Assembly (NCBI GenBank): GCA_016715245.1
Contig: JADKAS010000001.1
Location: 372,001-436,000 of the forward strand
Length of the DNA: 64,000 bases
Source of the DNA: Saprospiraceae bacterium
Lineage (GTDB): Bacteria; Bacteroidota; Bacteroidia; Chitinophagales; Saprospiraceae
Direction of reading: 5' to 3'
This document shows positions 1 to 8,694 of the stretch, piece by piece. Under the pieces are notes generated by a model. That model did no database searches. It was given only the letters and a program-made list of their open reading frames with translations, and had not been told where the DNA came from. Each line of letters begins with the position of its first letter. Position 1 is the first letter of the stretch. Made by a program: the position numbers and the translations under genes.

Positions 1-2636
1 TTTTTGGAAATCATTATAACCTTCCCCTTACTTCAGAAACTCCTTTTATTTTTCCACATTATTATGACGCATTTGGTTTGGCCGTTGGCGATCTTAATAG
101 TGATGGTAAAAATGATTTCGTTAGCGGCGGCAGTTTTGGATATCTGAGTGTTTTGTTAAGTCAGGGGCAATCATATTTGCATCAAATTCTCCCCACAGAT
201 TTTTTAGTCCAGACAATCAATCTCATTGATGTGAATAATGATGATCTTCTTGATATATTTGTGTGTAATGATGATGGACCCAATATTTTTTATATTAATA
301 CGGATAACAACACATTTTTTTTAGAACCAAATATTATTGATTTTAAAACAACCCCAATATCTGATATGTCTGGTAATTATGGAAGTGTGTGGGTGGATGT
401 AAATAAAGATAATAAAATGGATCTGGCTATTGCTAAATGTCGCGCCGGTGTTTCTAGTCCGACAGATCCCAGAAGAATTAATGTTCTCTATCTTCAGGAC
501 TCATTGCTCCATTATTCAGAAAAAGGTGTTTCTTACGGATTTAATCTCGGACAACAATCCTGGGCTGTTACTTTTGGTGATTACGACAACGACGGAGATG
601 CTGATGCCTATGTTATTAATCACTACGAACCTCATGTTTTTCTCGAAAACATTAATGGTCAATATTTTCAATCAAAAAATATAACCGATAACCCTTTAAA
701 CGAATTTTCATTTCAGGCTGTGTCAAGGGATTTTGATAATGATGGATTACTTGACATCGTTTTGTCGGGTGTAAGCGGTATTAGTTTCCTGCATAATAAG
801 GGTGGTTTGCTATTTGAAAGGGTAACATTTCCGGATTTTCCGCTAGAAGGATTGTCTATGGTTTTAGGTGATGTAAATGATGATGGTTTTATTGACATTC
901 ATAGCCAGTCTCCCGATTTTAACACCGTCACTTCAAAAGAAGATAAATTATATATAAATCAGGGAAATACGAATAACTTTTTTAAGTGTAACCTGGAAGG
1001 GGTAACATCCAACAAATCTGCAGTCGGCACCGTTCTTCACCTGTATGGTGATTGGGGGGTTCAAATGAGACAAGTAAGTGCTGGTGAAAGTTATGGAATA
1101 ACCAATTCTTTTCAACAACATTTTGGACTTGGAGCTTCTGATCAAATTGACAGTATGGTTGTTTACTGGCCATCAGGAAACAGACAAGTGTGCAAAAATT
1201 TGACGGTTAACAGTACATGGTTTATTCAGGAAAATAATTGCTCCAGACAAGTAGTCTCTTTGTATGAAGACCCCTTGGTTCTACTGCAAGGGGATAGTAT
1301 TTTGATTAGTGCACCGGATAAATTTTTAACGTATAATTGGTCGAATGGCTTTAATACCAGAGAGGTATTTGTAAAAGAAACAGGATCTTTATTTGTCAGA
1401 TTGACAGATTCAACGGGATGTGTGACGTATACTAAACCGATACTTGTTTCTGACGGTTGTTTTCAAAACGGAGTTGCATTACTGGATTACCCTAAATCTA
1501 TAACCCAATGTGCTGGAGATATCCTGAACCTTCAGAGTGCTCCGGCCAAAAATTATGCATGGAATACAGGGGCAAAGGATCAAAGTATCATGATATCTGA
1601 GTCCGGCTTATATTCAGTAACCGGAACTGATTATTGTGGAATCACCTTAAGGGATTCAGTTTTGGTTACATTCGAAAATGTAATTTCACCTGTTATACAC
1701 TACAAAGATACAGTGAGCTATGGACAAGACGTGACTTTTGTTTCAGACAATGAACAGACTACATGGATTGGAAGTGATGCACTTACCATTTTGTCGGAGG
1801 GGAAAACGTTTAGTTTATCTGAAGTAAGTAGGGATACTTTTATATATGCAAGAACTTTCAATACATTTGATGCATTTTCAGAGGAAGTTGGGATTAAAAC
1901 TTTTCCTCCGTTTAATCAGTACGGAGCCAACTCAACCAACGGTGGACTTATTTTTTCGGCAGAAAAACCTTTTGTTATTGAAAGTATCCGTGTATATACA
2001 GATACACCTGGAAAAAGGAAAATTATTATTTCAAATAGTAGTTCTGCCTTGATTTTTTCAAAAGAATTCGATTTGCTTTTCGGCGAAAATATATTGAATA
2101 TGGAAGCTGAAATTGAGAAACCGGGAAGATACACCCTTACAACGGATGAAAATACCAATTTGTCTTCCTTAGGTTTTAAAGGTCCCAGGTTTCTTAGACA
2201 TTCAACATCTAATCTTTCTTATCCTTATTCTGTTGACAATGTAGTCAGTATTACCAATTCTACATCAGGTTTTAATTACTATTATTATTTTTATGACTGG
2301 AAGGTAAGATATGGAGAAAAAACATGTTATTCAGCACTTCAAAAACTGAATGTAATGGTTGATACGACTTCCAATACCATGGATGAAGAATGGAAACATG
2401 GGAAACAATCATTTGTCCTTCCCAATCCTTTTTCTGACGAAGTAGTAATAAATGCTTTTTCATATAAAAATGACTTTTTGGTGGAAATTTATTCTGGAAC
2501 AGGACAGTTGGTTTATTCAAATACTCATTCCTTAAACAGAAACGTTATCTATACAAGTGCATGGCCTTCCGGAATATACTTTTTTAAAATTTCAAAGGGG
2601 AGTCAGATTCTGAATTGTCATGCGATTAAAAAATAA
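1..2636 (+). CDS. Secreted FG-GAP/VCBS repeat protein with ASPIC/UnbV and T9SS sorting domains (5' end outside window)
   Basis: The frame is open back to the window edge, so the start lies upstream; the TTG at 78 is internal. The visible part is about 878 residues. The N-terminal half has several FG-GAP/VCBS blades with calcium-loop motifs such as DVNNDDLLD, DYDNDGDAD, DFDNDGLLD and DVNDDGFID. An ASPIC/UnbV-like segment follows (near residues 330-390, ending FGLGASDQIDSMVVYWPSG), giving a CRTAC1-like order. A beta-rich central part follows. The last ~80 residues form a T9SS type A sorting domain (LPNPFSDEVVINA, then PSGIYFFKI). This predicts an integrin-like propeller exported across the outer membrane and held on the surface or released. 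The ligand is unknown. Confidence 0.85.
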   Translation, partial: FGNHYNLPLTSETPFIFPHYYDAFGLAVGDLNSDGKNDFVSGGSFGYLSVLLSQGQSYLHQILPTDFLVQTINLIDVNNDDLLDIFVCNDDGPNIFYINTDNNTFFLEPNIIDFKTTPISDMSGNYGSVWVDVNKDNKMDLAIAKCRAGVSSPTDPRRINVLYLQDSLLHYSEKGVSYGFNLGQQSWAVTFGDYDNDGDADAYVINHYEPHVFLENINGQYFQSKNITDNPLNEFSFQAVSRDFDNDGLLDIVLSGVSGISFLHNKGGLLFERVTFPDFPLEGLSMVLGDVNDDGFIDIHSQSPDFNTVTSKEDKLYINQGNTNNFFKCNLEGVTSNKSAVGTVLHLYGDWGVQMRQVSAGESYGITNSFQQHFGLGASDQIDSMVVYWPSGNRQVCKNLTVNSTWFIQENNCSRQVVSLYEDPLVLLQGDSILISAPDKFLTYNWSNGFNTREVFVKETGSLFVRLTDSTGCVTYTKPILVSDGCFQNGVALLDYPKSITQCAGDILNLQSAPAKNYAWNTGAKDQSIMISESGLYSVTGTDYCGITLRDSVLVTFENVISPVIHYKDTVSYGQDVTFVSDNEQTTWIGSDALTILSEGKTFSLSEVSRDTFIYARTFNTFDAFSEEVGIKTFPPFNQYGANSTNGGLIFSAEKPFVIESIRVYTDTPGKRKIIISNSSSALIFSKEFDLLFGENILNMEAEIEKPGRYTLTTDENTNLSSLGFKGPRFLRHSTSNLSYPYSVDNVVSITNSTSGFNYYYYFYDWKVRYGEKTCYSALQKLNVMVDTTSNTMDEEWKHGKQSFVLPNPFSDEVVINAFSYKNDFLVEIYSGTGQLVYSNTHSLNRNVIYTSAWPSGIYFFKISKGSQILNCHAIKK

Positions 2637-2663
2637 ATATTTTATAATATAAAAATCAACAAC

Positions 2664-5084
2664 ATGCAAAAATTGCAATGGAAAACATTGATGCCTTACT
2701 TAATGCCGGTACTGGTTATATTTTTAGTCAATATTATCTATTTTTCACCACAATTGGAAGGTAAACTGGTTCAACAAGGTGACTTTATTCAATATCAGGG
2801 AATGAGTAAAGAAGCGCTTGATTTTGAGAAAAAAACCGGAAGGGATATATTATGGACAAATAGTATGTTTGGTGGTATGCCGACTTTTCAGATAAATGCA
2901 AAAAATAATGGCAATTACATCGGAAAGGTTGACAGAATATTGACTTTTGGAATAGACAGACCTATAGGTATGTTTGTCGCTTGTATGCTCGGTTTTTATA
3001 TTTTGCTGATTCTTATTGGTATTAATCCCTGGCTGAGCTTGTTGGGAGCTTTGTTTTTTGGTCTTTCAACCAATAATCTTATATTATACGAGGCTGGACA
3101 TGTCACTAAATTGAGAACTATCGGGTATGGATTTCCTGCTTTGGCCGGAATTATTCTGGCATATAAGGGACGTTATTTATTAGGAGCATCCATCTTTGCT
3201 TTGTTTTTTGGGCTTAATATATTTTCTAACCACCCTCAGATGACATATTATCTTGGTTTTGTGGTCTTGATTATGGCTGTTTTTTATGGTATAAATTACT
3301 TTAGAAATAATAAAGGCAGTCAATTTATTAAGGCATCTTTTTCCCTGGTAGTAGCTGCTTTATTAAGTCTTGGAGCTTCCACATCCATGTTATGGACGAC
3401 ATACGAATATTCTGAAAGCACCATGCGGGGTAAACCAGTTTTGGCCAGTACCGGTGAAAAACCTGTTTCCTCAAGTGAAACCATTGGACTTGAATGGGAA
3501 TATGCTATGAGTTGGAGTAATGGGTACAGGGATTTACTTGCTTCATTTATTCCGAAAGCAGTTGGCGGTGGTTCCGGAGAATGGGTGAGTAAAAATTCTG
3601 AATTTGCAAAACAAATGAAATTGCGCCAGGATTTACAATTGCCTACCTATTGGGGAGAATTACCTTTTACTTCCGGTCCGGCTTATTTTGGGGCCATTGT
3701 TTTTTTTCTCTTTCTTTTCGGTGCCTTTGCAGTAAAAGGTGAATTAAAATGGTGGTTGGTAATATCCGTATTGTTTACATTTTTATTGTCGCTGGGAAAA
3801 AATTTCAGCGCACTAAACCAAATTTTGTTTGACTATTTACCTTTATTTAACAAGTTTAGAACACCAAATTCTGTATTAAGTGTGACAGCAGGTTTGATTC
3901 CTATTCTGGGAATATTGGGATTGGCACAATTGGTTAAATCTGATAGTCGTGACTCTTATCTGAAGCCTCTGTATTATGCGTATGGAATTATGGCTTCTAT
4001 ATGTATACTACTCCTTCTGTTCGGAAGTTCCATATTTTCTTTTTCAGGAAGTTCAGACGAAAATTACAAAGACTTTATTGATGCATTGGTAGATCAGAGA
4101 AAATCAATGTTGTTTTCATCTACATTACACACATTTTTACTGATATCAGTGAGTGCAGGCTTGATATATGGCTTTATAAAAAATAAATTAGCTACGGCTT
4201 TACTGGTCGGGGGAATAGGTGTACTTGGGGTGGGAGATCTGTTTTTTAACGGAAAATCATACCTGGGAAAAGAAAATTTTGTCAATAAAAGACAATATGA
4301 GAAAAACTTTGTCATGCGACCTGTTGACAAACAAATTCTTGAAGACAAAGATCCGAATTACAGGGTTTATGATGCAACAGTAAATACATTTAATTCTGCC
4401 TCACCTTCCTATTATCATAAAACAATTGGAGGTTATCATGCAGCCAAACTTCAGAGATATCAGGATATTATTGACCGTCATATTTCCAAAAACAATCAGA
4501 AGGTATTAAACATGCTCAATACCAAATATATTATTTTTAAAGGTAATGACGATAAAGAATCTGTGCAGAGAAATCCAGCAGCATTGGGTAATGCGTGGTT
4601 CGTGAATAAAATTATACTCGTTGAAAATGCAAATGCAGAAATAGATTCTTTAACAAGTTTTGATCCCACAGGTGATGTTGTTGTACATAAAGAATTTGAA
4701 AAATATGTATCAGGATTGAACCTGCAAAAAGAAGGTGAAATCAATCTTAAAACATACGAACCTGACAGACTTGTATATTCAAGTAACACTAATTCAGAGC
4801 AATTGGCTGTTTTTTCTGAGGTTTGGTACGGACCTGATAAGGGTTGGCAAGCATATATTGATGGAAAACCTGTTGATCACATAAGAGTGAATTACGTTTT
4901 GAGAGGATTAAAAGTGCCGGCGGGTAAACATGAAATCGTTTTTGAATTTAAACCTGCATCATTTTACAGTGGTACTTACATTTCCGTGATTTGTTCTATT
5001 TTGATTTTTGTTGGTCTGGGTTTTGCTATTTACCAAAGTTTTAATAAAAATGAACCGGTGAGTGTTGATGCCCTCAATACTTAA
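2664..5084 (+). CDS. YfhO family multi-pass membrane protein (GT-C-like)
   Basis: An 806-residue integral membrane protein with one N-terminal helix, a periplasmic loop holding QQGDFIQYQGM, then many hydrophobic helices, and a soluble C-terminal part that ends in a final helix near residues 770-795. The architecture matches the YfhO family, whose GT-C-type members are linked to glycosylation of envelope polymers. The acidic residue in the first loop (QGDF) sits where GT-C enzymes carry their catalytic aspartate. Its stop is 3 nt before the flippase start, so the two are probably cotranscribed, which supports a role in a surface glycan. The donor and acceptor cannot be read from the sequence. 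Confidence 0.8.
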   Translation: MQKLQWKTLMPYLMPVLVIFLVNIIYFSPQLEGKLVQQGDFIQYQGMSKEALDFEKKTGRDILWTNSMFGGMPTFQINAKNNGNYIGKVDRILTFGIDRPIGMFVACMLGFYILLILIGINPWLSLLGALFFGLSTNNLILYEAGHVTKLRTIGYGFPALAGIILAYKGRYLLGASIFALFFGLNIFSNHPQMTYYLGFVVLIMAVFYGINYFRNNKGSQFIKASFSLVVAALLSLGASTSMLWTTYEYSESTMRGKPVLASTGEKPVSSSETIGLEWEYAMSWSNGYRDLLASFIPKAVGGGSGEWVSKNSEFAKQMKLRQDLQLPTYWGELPFTSGPAYFGAIVFFLFLFGAFAVKGELKWWLVISVLFTFLLSLGKNFSALNQILFDYLPLFNKFRTPNSVLSVTAGLIPILGILGLAQLVKSDSRDSYLKPLYYAYGIMASICILLLLFGSSIFSFSGSSDENYKDFIDALVDQRKSMLFSSTLHTFLLISVSAGLIYGFIKNKLATALLVGGIGVLGVGDLFFNGKSYLGKENFVNKRQYEKNFVMRPVDKQILEDKDPNYRVYDATVNTFNSASPSYYHKTIGGYHAAKLQRYQDIIDRHISKNNQKVLNMLNTKYIIFKGNDDKESVQRNPAALGNAWFVNKIILVENANAEIDSLTSFDPTGDVVVHKEFEKYVSGLNLQKEGEINLKTYEPDRLVYSSNTNSEQLAVFSEVWYGPDKGWQAYIDGKPVDHIRVNYVLRGLKVPAGKHEIVFEFKPASFYSGTYISVICSILIFVGLGFAIYQSFNKNEPVSVDALNT

Positions 5085-5087
5085 TGG

Positions 5088-6602
5088 ATGGGAATAATAA
5101 AGCGACAGAGTATTTATTTTACCATTATTTCTTACCTTGGCTTAGTCATTGGTGCAGTAAATACTTTATTGCTTATGCCTCATTTTTTAACCCAGGAAGA
5201 AGTAGGTTTAATCGGTGTGTTTTCAGCATTGGCTTTTCCTCTTGCGGCAATATCCAATATGGGTGCGATATTTGCCATAAACCGTTTTCTTCCGTATTAT
5301 AAAAAACTTCTACCACCGGGCAAAATTGATTTACCGTTGATTACTGTTCTGATTTCCCTGCTAGGTTTTATTTTTATTTTTTTGATAGTTCACCGGAATG
5401 ATTTTTATATTTTTCAATGGTTTTCAAAAGCACCGTTATTGGTGGAATATTTTTATTTGATTCCTTTTTTTACGCTTGGATACATGTTGTGCAGTATTTT
5501 TCAGGCATTAAACAACGGGTATTTTTATACAGTTTGGGTAGGTATAGTTACGGAAGTAATATTCAGAATTTTTAATCTGACCATCATTCTGTTATTGGCC
5601 TTTAAAATGTATGAATTTTATGAATATTTACATATTTATGTTTTTATGTTTTGGCTGGGTTTGATCCTCTACATCTGGAAATTAAAAAAAGAAACAAACT
5701 GGACTTTTTTTACTGAAGTAAGTATTCTGACTAAAAGGATCAAAAAGTATATGTTTCCGTATAGTGGTTTTTTTTGGTTTACATCCGTTTTTTCGGTATT
5801 GGCCACTATGATTGACACCATAGTTCTTGCCGGAATGCAAGGCCTCGAAAAGTCGGGTTCGTTGATGATAGCTACCTATTTTATAACGGTAACTATGATT
5901 CCTCAAAAATCTATTGTAAGTGTCAGCGTTCCTGTTATTTCAGAATCCTGGAGGAAAAAAGATATGGACAATCTTTTAAAAATTTATTGGAAAAGTGCCA
6001 ATAATATGTTGTGGGCAGGGGGATTTATATTTTTGGTAATTTTGCTCAATATCAATCAAATACTGGCGTTTTTGCCCAAAAGTTACCATGAAATCAAATG
6101 GGTGATTTTTATTTTGGGAATGGCAAAACTCATAGATTACAGTACGGGTGTCAATCAGAACATACTATCATTGTCTAGAAAAAACTGGAAAATGGATTTT
6201 TATTCCAACATAATTCTTGTGATTTTGCTAATTCCTCTCAATTACTATCTGATAAGTGCGTTTGGGATTATAGGGTCGGCTCTGGCAAATTTTGTTGGTT
6301 ATTTAGTCTACAATGTGATCCGGACAACCTATTTATGGGTGGCATTAAAAATTTCGCCTTTTAACAGGCAAAATGTGTTGCTTATAGGTATTATTCTGTT
6401 TTTTATTGGACTTTTTACTATAAATATGTATTTCTTCCCGGTTAGTGAAATGAACTTAATTTACAATATTCTATTCATTTTCTTTAAATCAATTGTTTTT
6501 GTTGTTGTTTTTATTTTAGCAGTGGTAATACTGGGAGCATCTGCTGATGTAAAAGATTTATTTACATCCAATTTTGTTTATATCAAAAACAAATTCAGGT
6601 GA
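5088..6602 (+). CDS. Oligosaccharide flippase family protein (Wzx/MATE-like)
   Basis: A 504-residue protein of about 12-14 hydrophobic segments with little soluble sequence, starting MGIIKRQSIYF and reading like polysaccharide-biosynthesis flippases of the MOP superfamily. The family moves lipid-linked sugars across the inner membrane. The ATG at 5088 is preferred; an ATG at 5084 is in another frame and stops after 72 codons. It follows the YfhO-type gene by 3 nt and its TGA stop (6600-6602) directly abuts the stop of the convergent PLP-enzyme gene. It is equally compatible with a lipid II flippase-like or Wzx role. Confidence 0.8.
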   Translation: MGIIKRQSIYFTIISYLGLVIGAVNTLLLMPHFLTQEEVGLIGVFSALAFPLAAISNMGAIFAINRFLPYYKKLLPPGKIDLPLITVLISLLGFIFIFLIVHRNDFYIFQWFSKAPLLVEYFYLIPFFTLGYMLCSIFQALNNGYFYTVWVGIVTEVIFRIFNLTIILLLAFKMYEFYEYLHIYVFMFWLGLILYIWKLKKETNWTFFTEVSILTKRIKKYMFPYSGFFWFTSVFSVLATMIDTIVLAGMQGLEKSGSLMIATYFITVTMIPQKSIVSVSVPVISESWRKKDMDNLLKIYWKSANNMLWAGGFIFLVILLNINQILAFLPKSYHEIKWVIFILGMAKLIDYSTGVNQNILSLSRKNWKMDFYSNIILVILLIPLNYYLISAFGIIGSALANFVGYLVYNVIRTTYLWVALKISPFNRQNVLLIGIILFFIGLFTINMYFFPVSEMNLIYNILFIFFKSIVFVVVFILAVVILGASADVKDLFTSNFVYIKNKFR

Positions 6603-7763
6603 CTATAAAATTTCCAAAGCCTCAAGAATATCCGACATTAAAAAATCATAGTCTTCCAGTCCTATATAAAATCTGATAAAAGTCCAGTGAATAGGTGAAT
6701 CTGGAATGCCTGGAATATCATGAAATACGATAGAAGGCATGATCAGTGATTCATAACCTCCCCACGAAACTGCGATAAGAAAATGCTTCAGATGGCTGAT
6801 AAATCTTTCCACATCTTCTTTGGTTTCTGCTTGTAATTGGAGTGTCAACAGCCCGCCACCACCTTTCATCTGTTTTTTGGCCAGGTCATTTTGGGGAAAT
6901 GATGGCAACATAGGATGGATGACTTGTTTAATTTTTGCATGTCCTTCAAGGTTTTTTGCCATTCTGAAAGCAGTTTCATTACTTCTTTCCATCCTGATGG
7001 GTAATGTGCGTAATCCCCGAAGAATTAACGAAGCATCATGAGGAGAAATGATAAGTCCAAGTGTCATATATGACCCATGAAATATTTTTTCAATATGTTG
7101 TTTTGATCCGCATATAACTCCTGCAACCACATCACTGTGACCATTCAGGTATTTGGTAGCTGAATGGATAATAATATCAACACCAAAATCTGCTGGATTT
7201 TGATATAAAGGACTGCAATGACTGTTGTCTATCATCGTTATTATACCATGTTTTTTAGCCAGAGCACAACAAGCTGATAAATCCTGCAATTCAAAAGTTA
7301 AAGAATTTGGACTTTCCAGATATAAGATTTTGGTGGTTGGTTTAATTTTTTTCTCTATTTCATCCACATTTCTTGCATCTACAAAATCATATTCCACACC
7401 AAAATTGGAAAGATAAGCAGCTAAAAGTTTATACGTCCATGCATATGGTTTTTGAACACATATGACATGGTCACCGGCAGCGACAAAGGACATTACGGCA
7501 CCGGCTACAGCAGAAGAACCACTTCCGGTGACCAGTGCATCTTCCGTCTTTTCCAGGGCGGCCAGTTTTTTCCTGAGGATGGCAACTGTGGGGTTATTTC
7601 CTCTGGTATAAATATGAGCATTTATTTCGTTTTGTAACGCCTTTCTGAGGTCACCGGTAGTGTTGAATACAAAATTACTGGTCTGGATGACAGGAGGAGA
7701 TACGGCATTGTAATATTCTTCACGATTTTCGCCAAGATGGGTGAGGATTTCGTTTATGTCCAT
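6603..7763 (-). CDS. Trans-sulfuration PLP enzyme, cystathionine beta-lyase (MetC)-like
   Basis: A 386-residue Cys/Met-metabolism PLP enzyme. The Schiff-base lysine lies in IIHSATKYLNGHSDV, and YLESPNSLTFELQD, GSGSSAVAG and the C-terminal FIRFYIGLEDYDFL match the family. The LESPxS...E.QD and IGLED elements resemble MetC-type cystathionine beta-lyases more than gamma-lyases or gamma-synthases, but assignment within the family is uncertain. It would cleave cystathionine to homocysteine, or act on a related sulfur amino acid. A cystathionine beta-synthase lies at 38206-39567, so parts of both directions of transsulfuration appear in the window. The ATG at 7761-7763 is the natural start. Confidence 0.8.
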   Translation of the reverse strand: MDINEILTHLGENREEYYNAVSPPVIQTSNFVFNTTGDLRKALQNEINAHIYTRGNNPTVAILRKKLAALEKTEDALVTGSGSSAVAGAVMSFVAAGDHVICVQKPYAWTYKLLAAYLSNFGVEYDFVDARNVDEIEKKIKPTTKILYLESPNSLTFELQDLSACCALAKKHGIITMIDNSHCSPLYQNPADFGVDIIIHSATKYLNGHSDVVAGVICGSKQHIEKIFHGSYMTLGLIISPHDASLILRGLRTLPIRMERSNETAFRMAKNLEGHAKIKQVIHPMLPSFPQNDLAKKQMKGGGGLLTLQLQAETKEDVERFISHLKHFLIAVSWGGYESLIMPSIVFHDIPGIPDSPIHWTFIRFYIGLEDYDFLMSDILEALEIL

Positions 7764-8012
7764 TTTTTAAGGCGAAGATACAATATGTTTTTTTACAGTA
7801 TAAATAGCTTTCAACAAAATGAAATCAACTTTTTATTTTTTGTTTAATTGTTTTGATTTTTAAAACACTTTTGAAGTAGTTGTATCCTTGAGTTTAGATA
7901 AATAAAAAATATATTTTCAATTATATCAAGACTAATTCTAAATATGCTGTTTTTAAAACGGTCACCAAACTTTATGAGATTTTATAAGTTTATGATAGTA
8001 AAATAAATAAAA

Positions 8013-8546
8013 ATGGCAGATTTAAGTACTAAAATTATACAGCTTCTGGATTCTCAAATTCTTAATGAATCTTATGCCTCCAATTTTTATCTGGCACTTT
8101 CATATTGGTGCGATGATCAAGGCTTGAAAGGATGCAAGTCTTTTTTTCTGAGGCAATCTGAAGAAGAGAGAATCCATATGTTAAAAATTTATGAATATAT
8201 GAGCGAGATGGGTGTTCATCCTACCACTCCTGCTATTGAACAACCACCCATGAACTATACTAAAATTAAGGAAGTGTTTGAAAAAGTGTTTGAACAGGAA
8301 AGAAGTGTGACCAAAGCTATTCATGAAATCGTCAGAGTCAGTACGGAGGAAAACGACTACAGCACACTGAACTTTATGCAATGGTATATTTCTGAACAAA
8401 GAGAAGAAGAAGCCGTCATAAGAGATATTATTGATAAAATAAAAGTTATCGGTGATGGTGGTCAAAGCCTGTACTATATAGACAAGGAGGTTGATAAACT
8501 AAATTTACAAATTCAGGCTGCAGAAGGAGGAGAAGAACAAGCCTGA
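8013..8546 (+). CDS. ftn: Bacterial non-heme ferritin
   Basis: A 177-residue four-helix ferritin. Ligand-type residues fit the ferroxidase centre: an early glutamate in LNESYASNFYLALS, EEERIHML (Glu and His), FEQERS, and QWYISEQREEE for the last helix. It should assemble into a 24-mer shell that oxidises and stores iron in the cytoplasm. It stands alone: the upstream gene is divergent and 249 nt separate the two starts, enough for its own promoter, though I could not place one confidently. Confidence 0.92.
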   Translation: MADLSTKIIQLLDSQILNESYASNFYLALSYWCDDQGLKGCKSFFLRQSEEERIHMLKIYEYMSEMGVHPTTPAIEQPPMNYTKIKEVFEKVFEQERSVTKAIHEIVRVSTEENDYSTLNFMQWYISEQREEEAVIRDIIDKIKVIGDGGQSLYYIDKEVDKLNLQIQAAEGGEEQA

Positions 8547-8667
8547 AGGTAAAAGATTTAGACTTTTTTTCTAAAGCTTATTAACTACGTAAACAGCATA
8601 CAATTGGTTTCTGAATCAATTGCTATGTATTTCCATTAAATATATTTTATTTTATTATATTTTACCT

Positions 8668-8675
8668 TAAATTTG
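8668..8675 (+). promoter_or_regulatory. Putative Bacteroidota -7 element (TAAATTTG)
   Basis: TAAATTTG matches the TAnnTTTG consensus and lies 19 nt before the ATG at 8695, so transcription would begin only a few nucleotides before the gene. No clear TTG -33 element is at the usual spacing, so this rests on the -7 match and its position. Confidence 0.35.
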
Positions 8676-8694
8676 TGTCGTTTAAACTTTGGTA

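Noticed and set aside
8606..8627. CAATTG repeated either side of GTTTCTGAAT before the TMTC-like gene
   Set aside because: Six-base palindromic copies in AT-rich DNA are expected by chance and do not align with the promoter.
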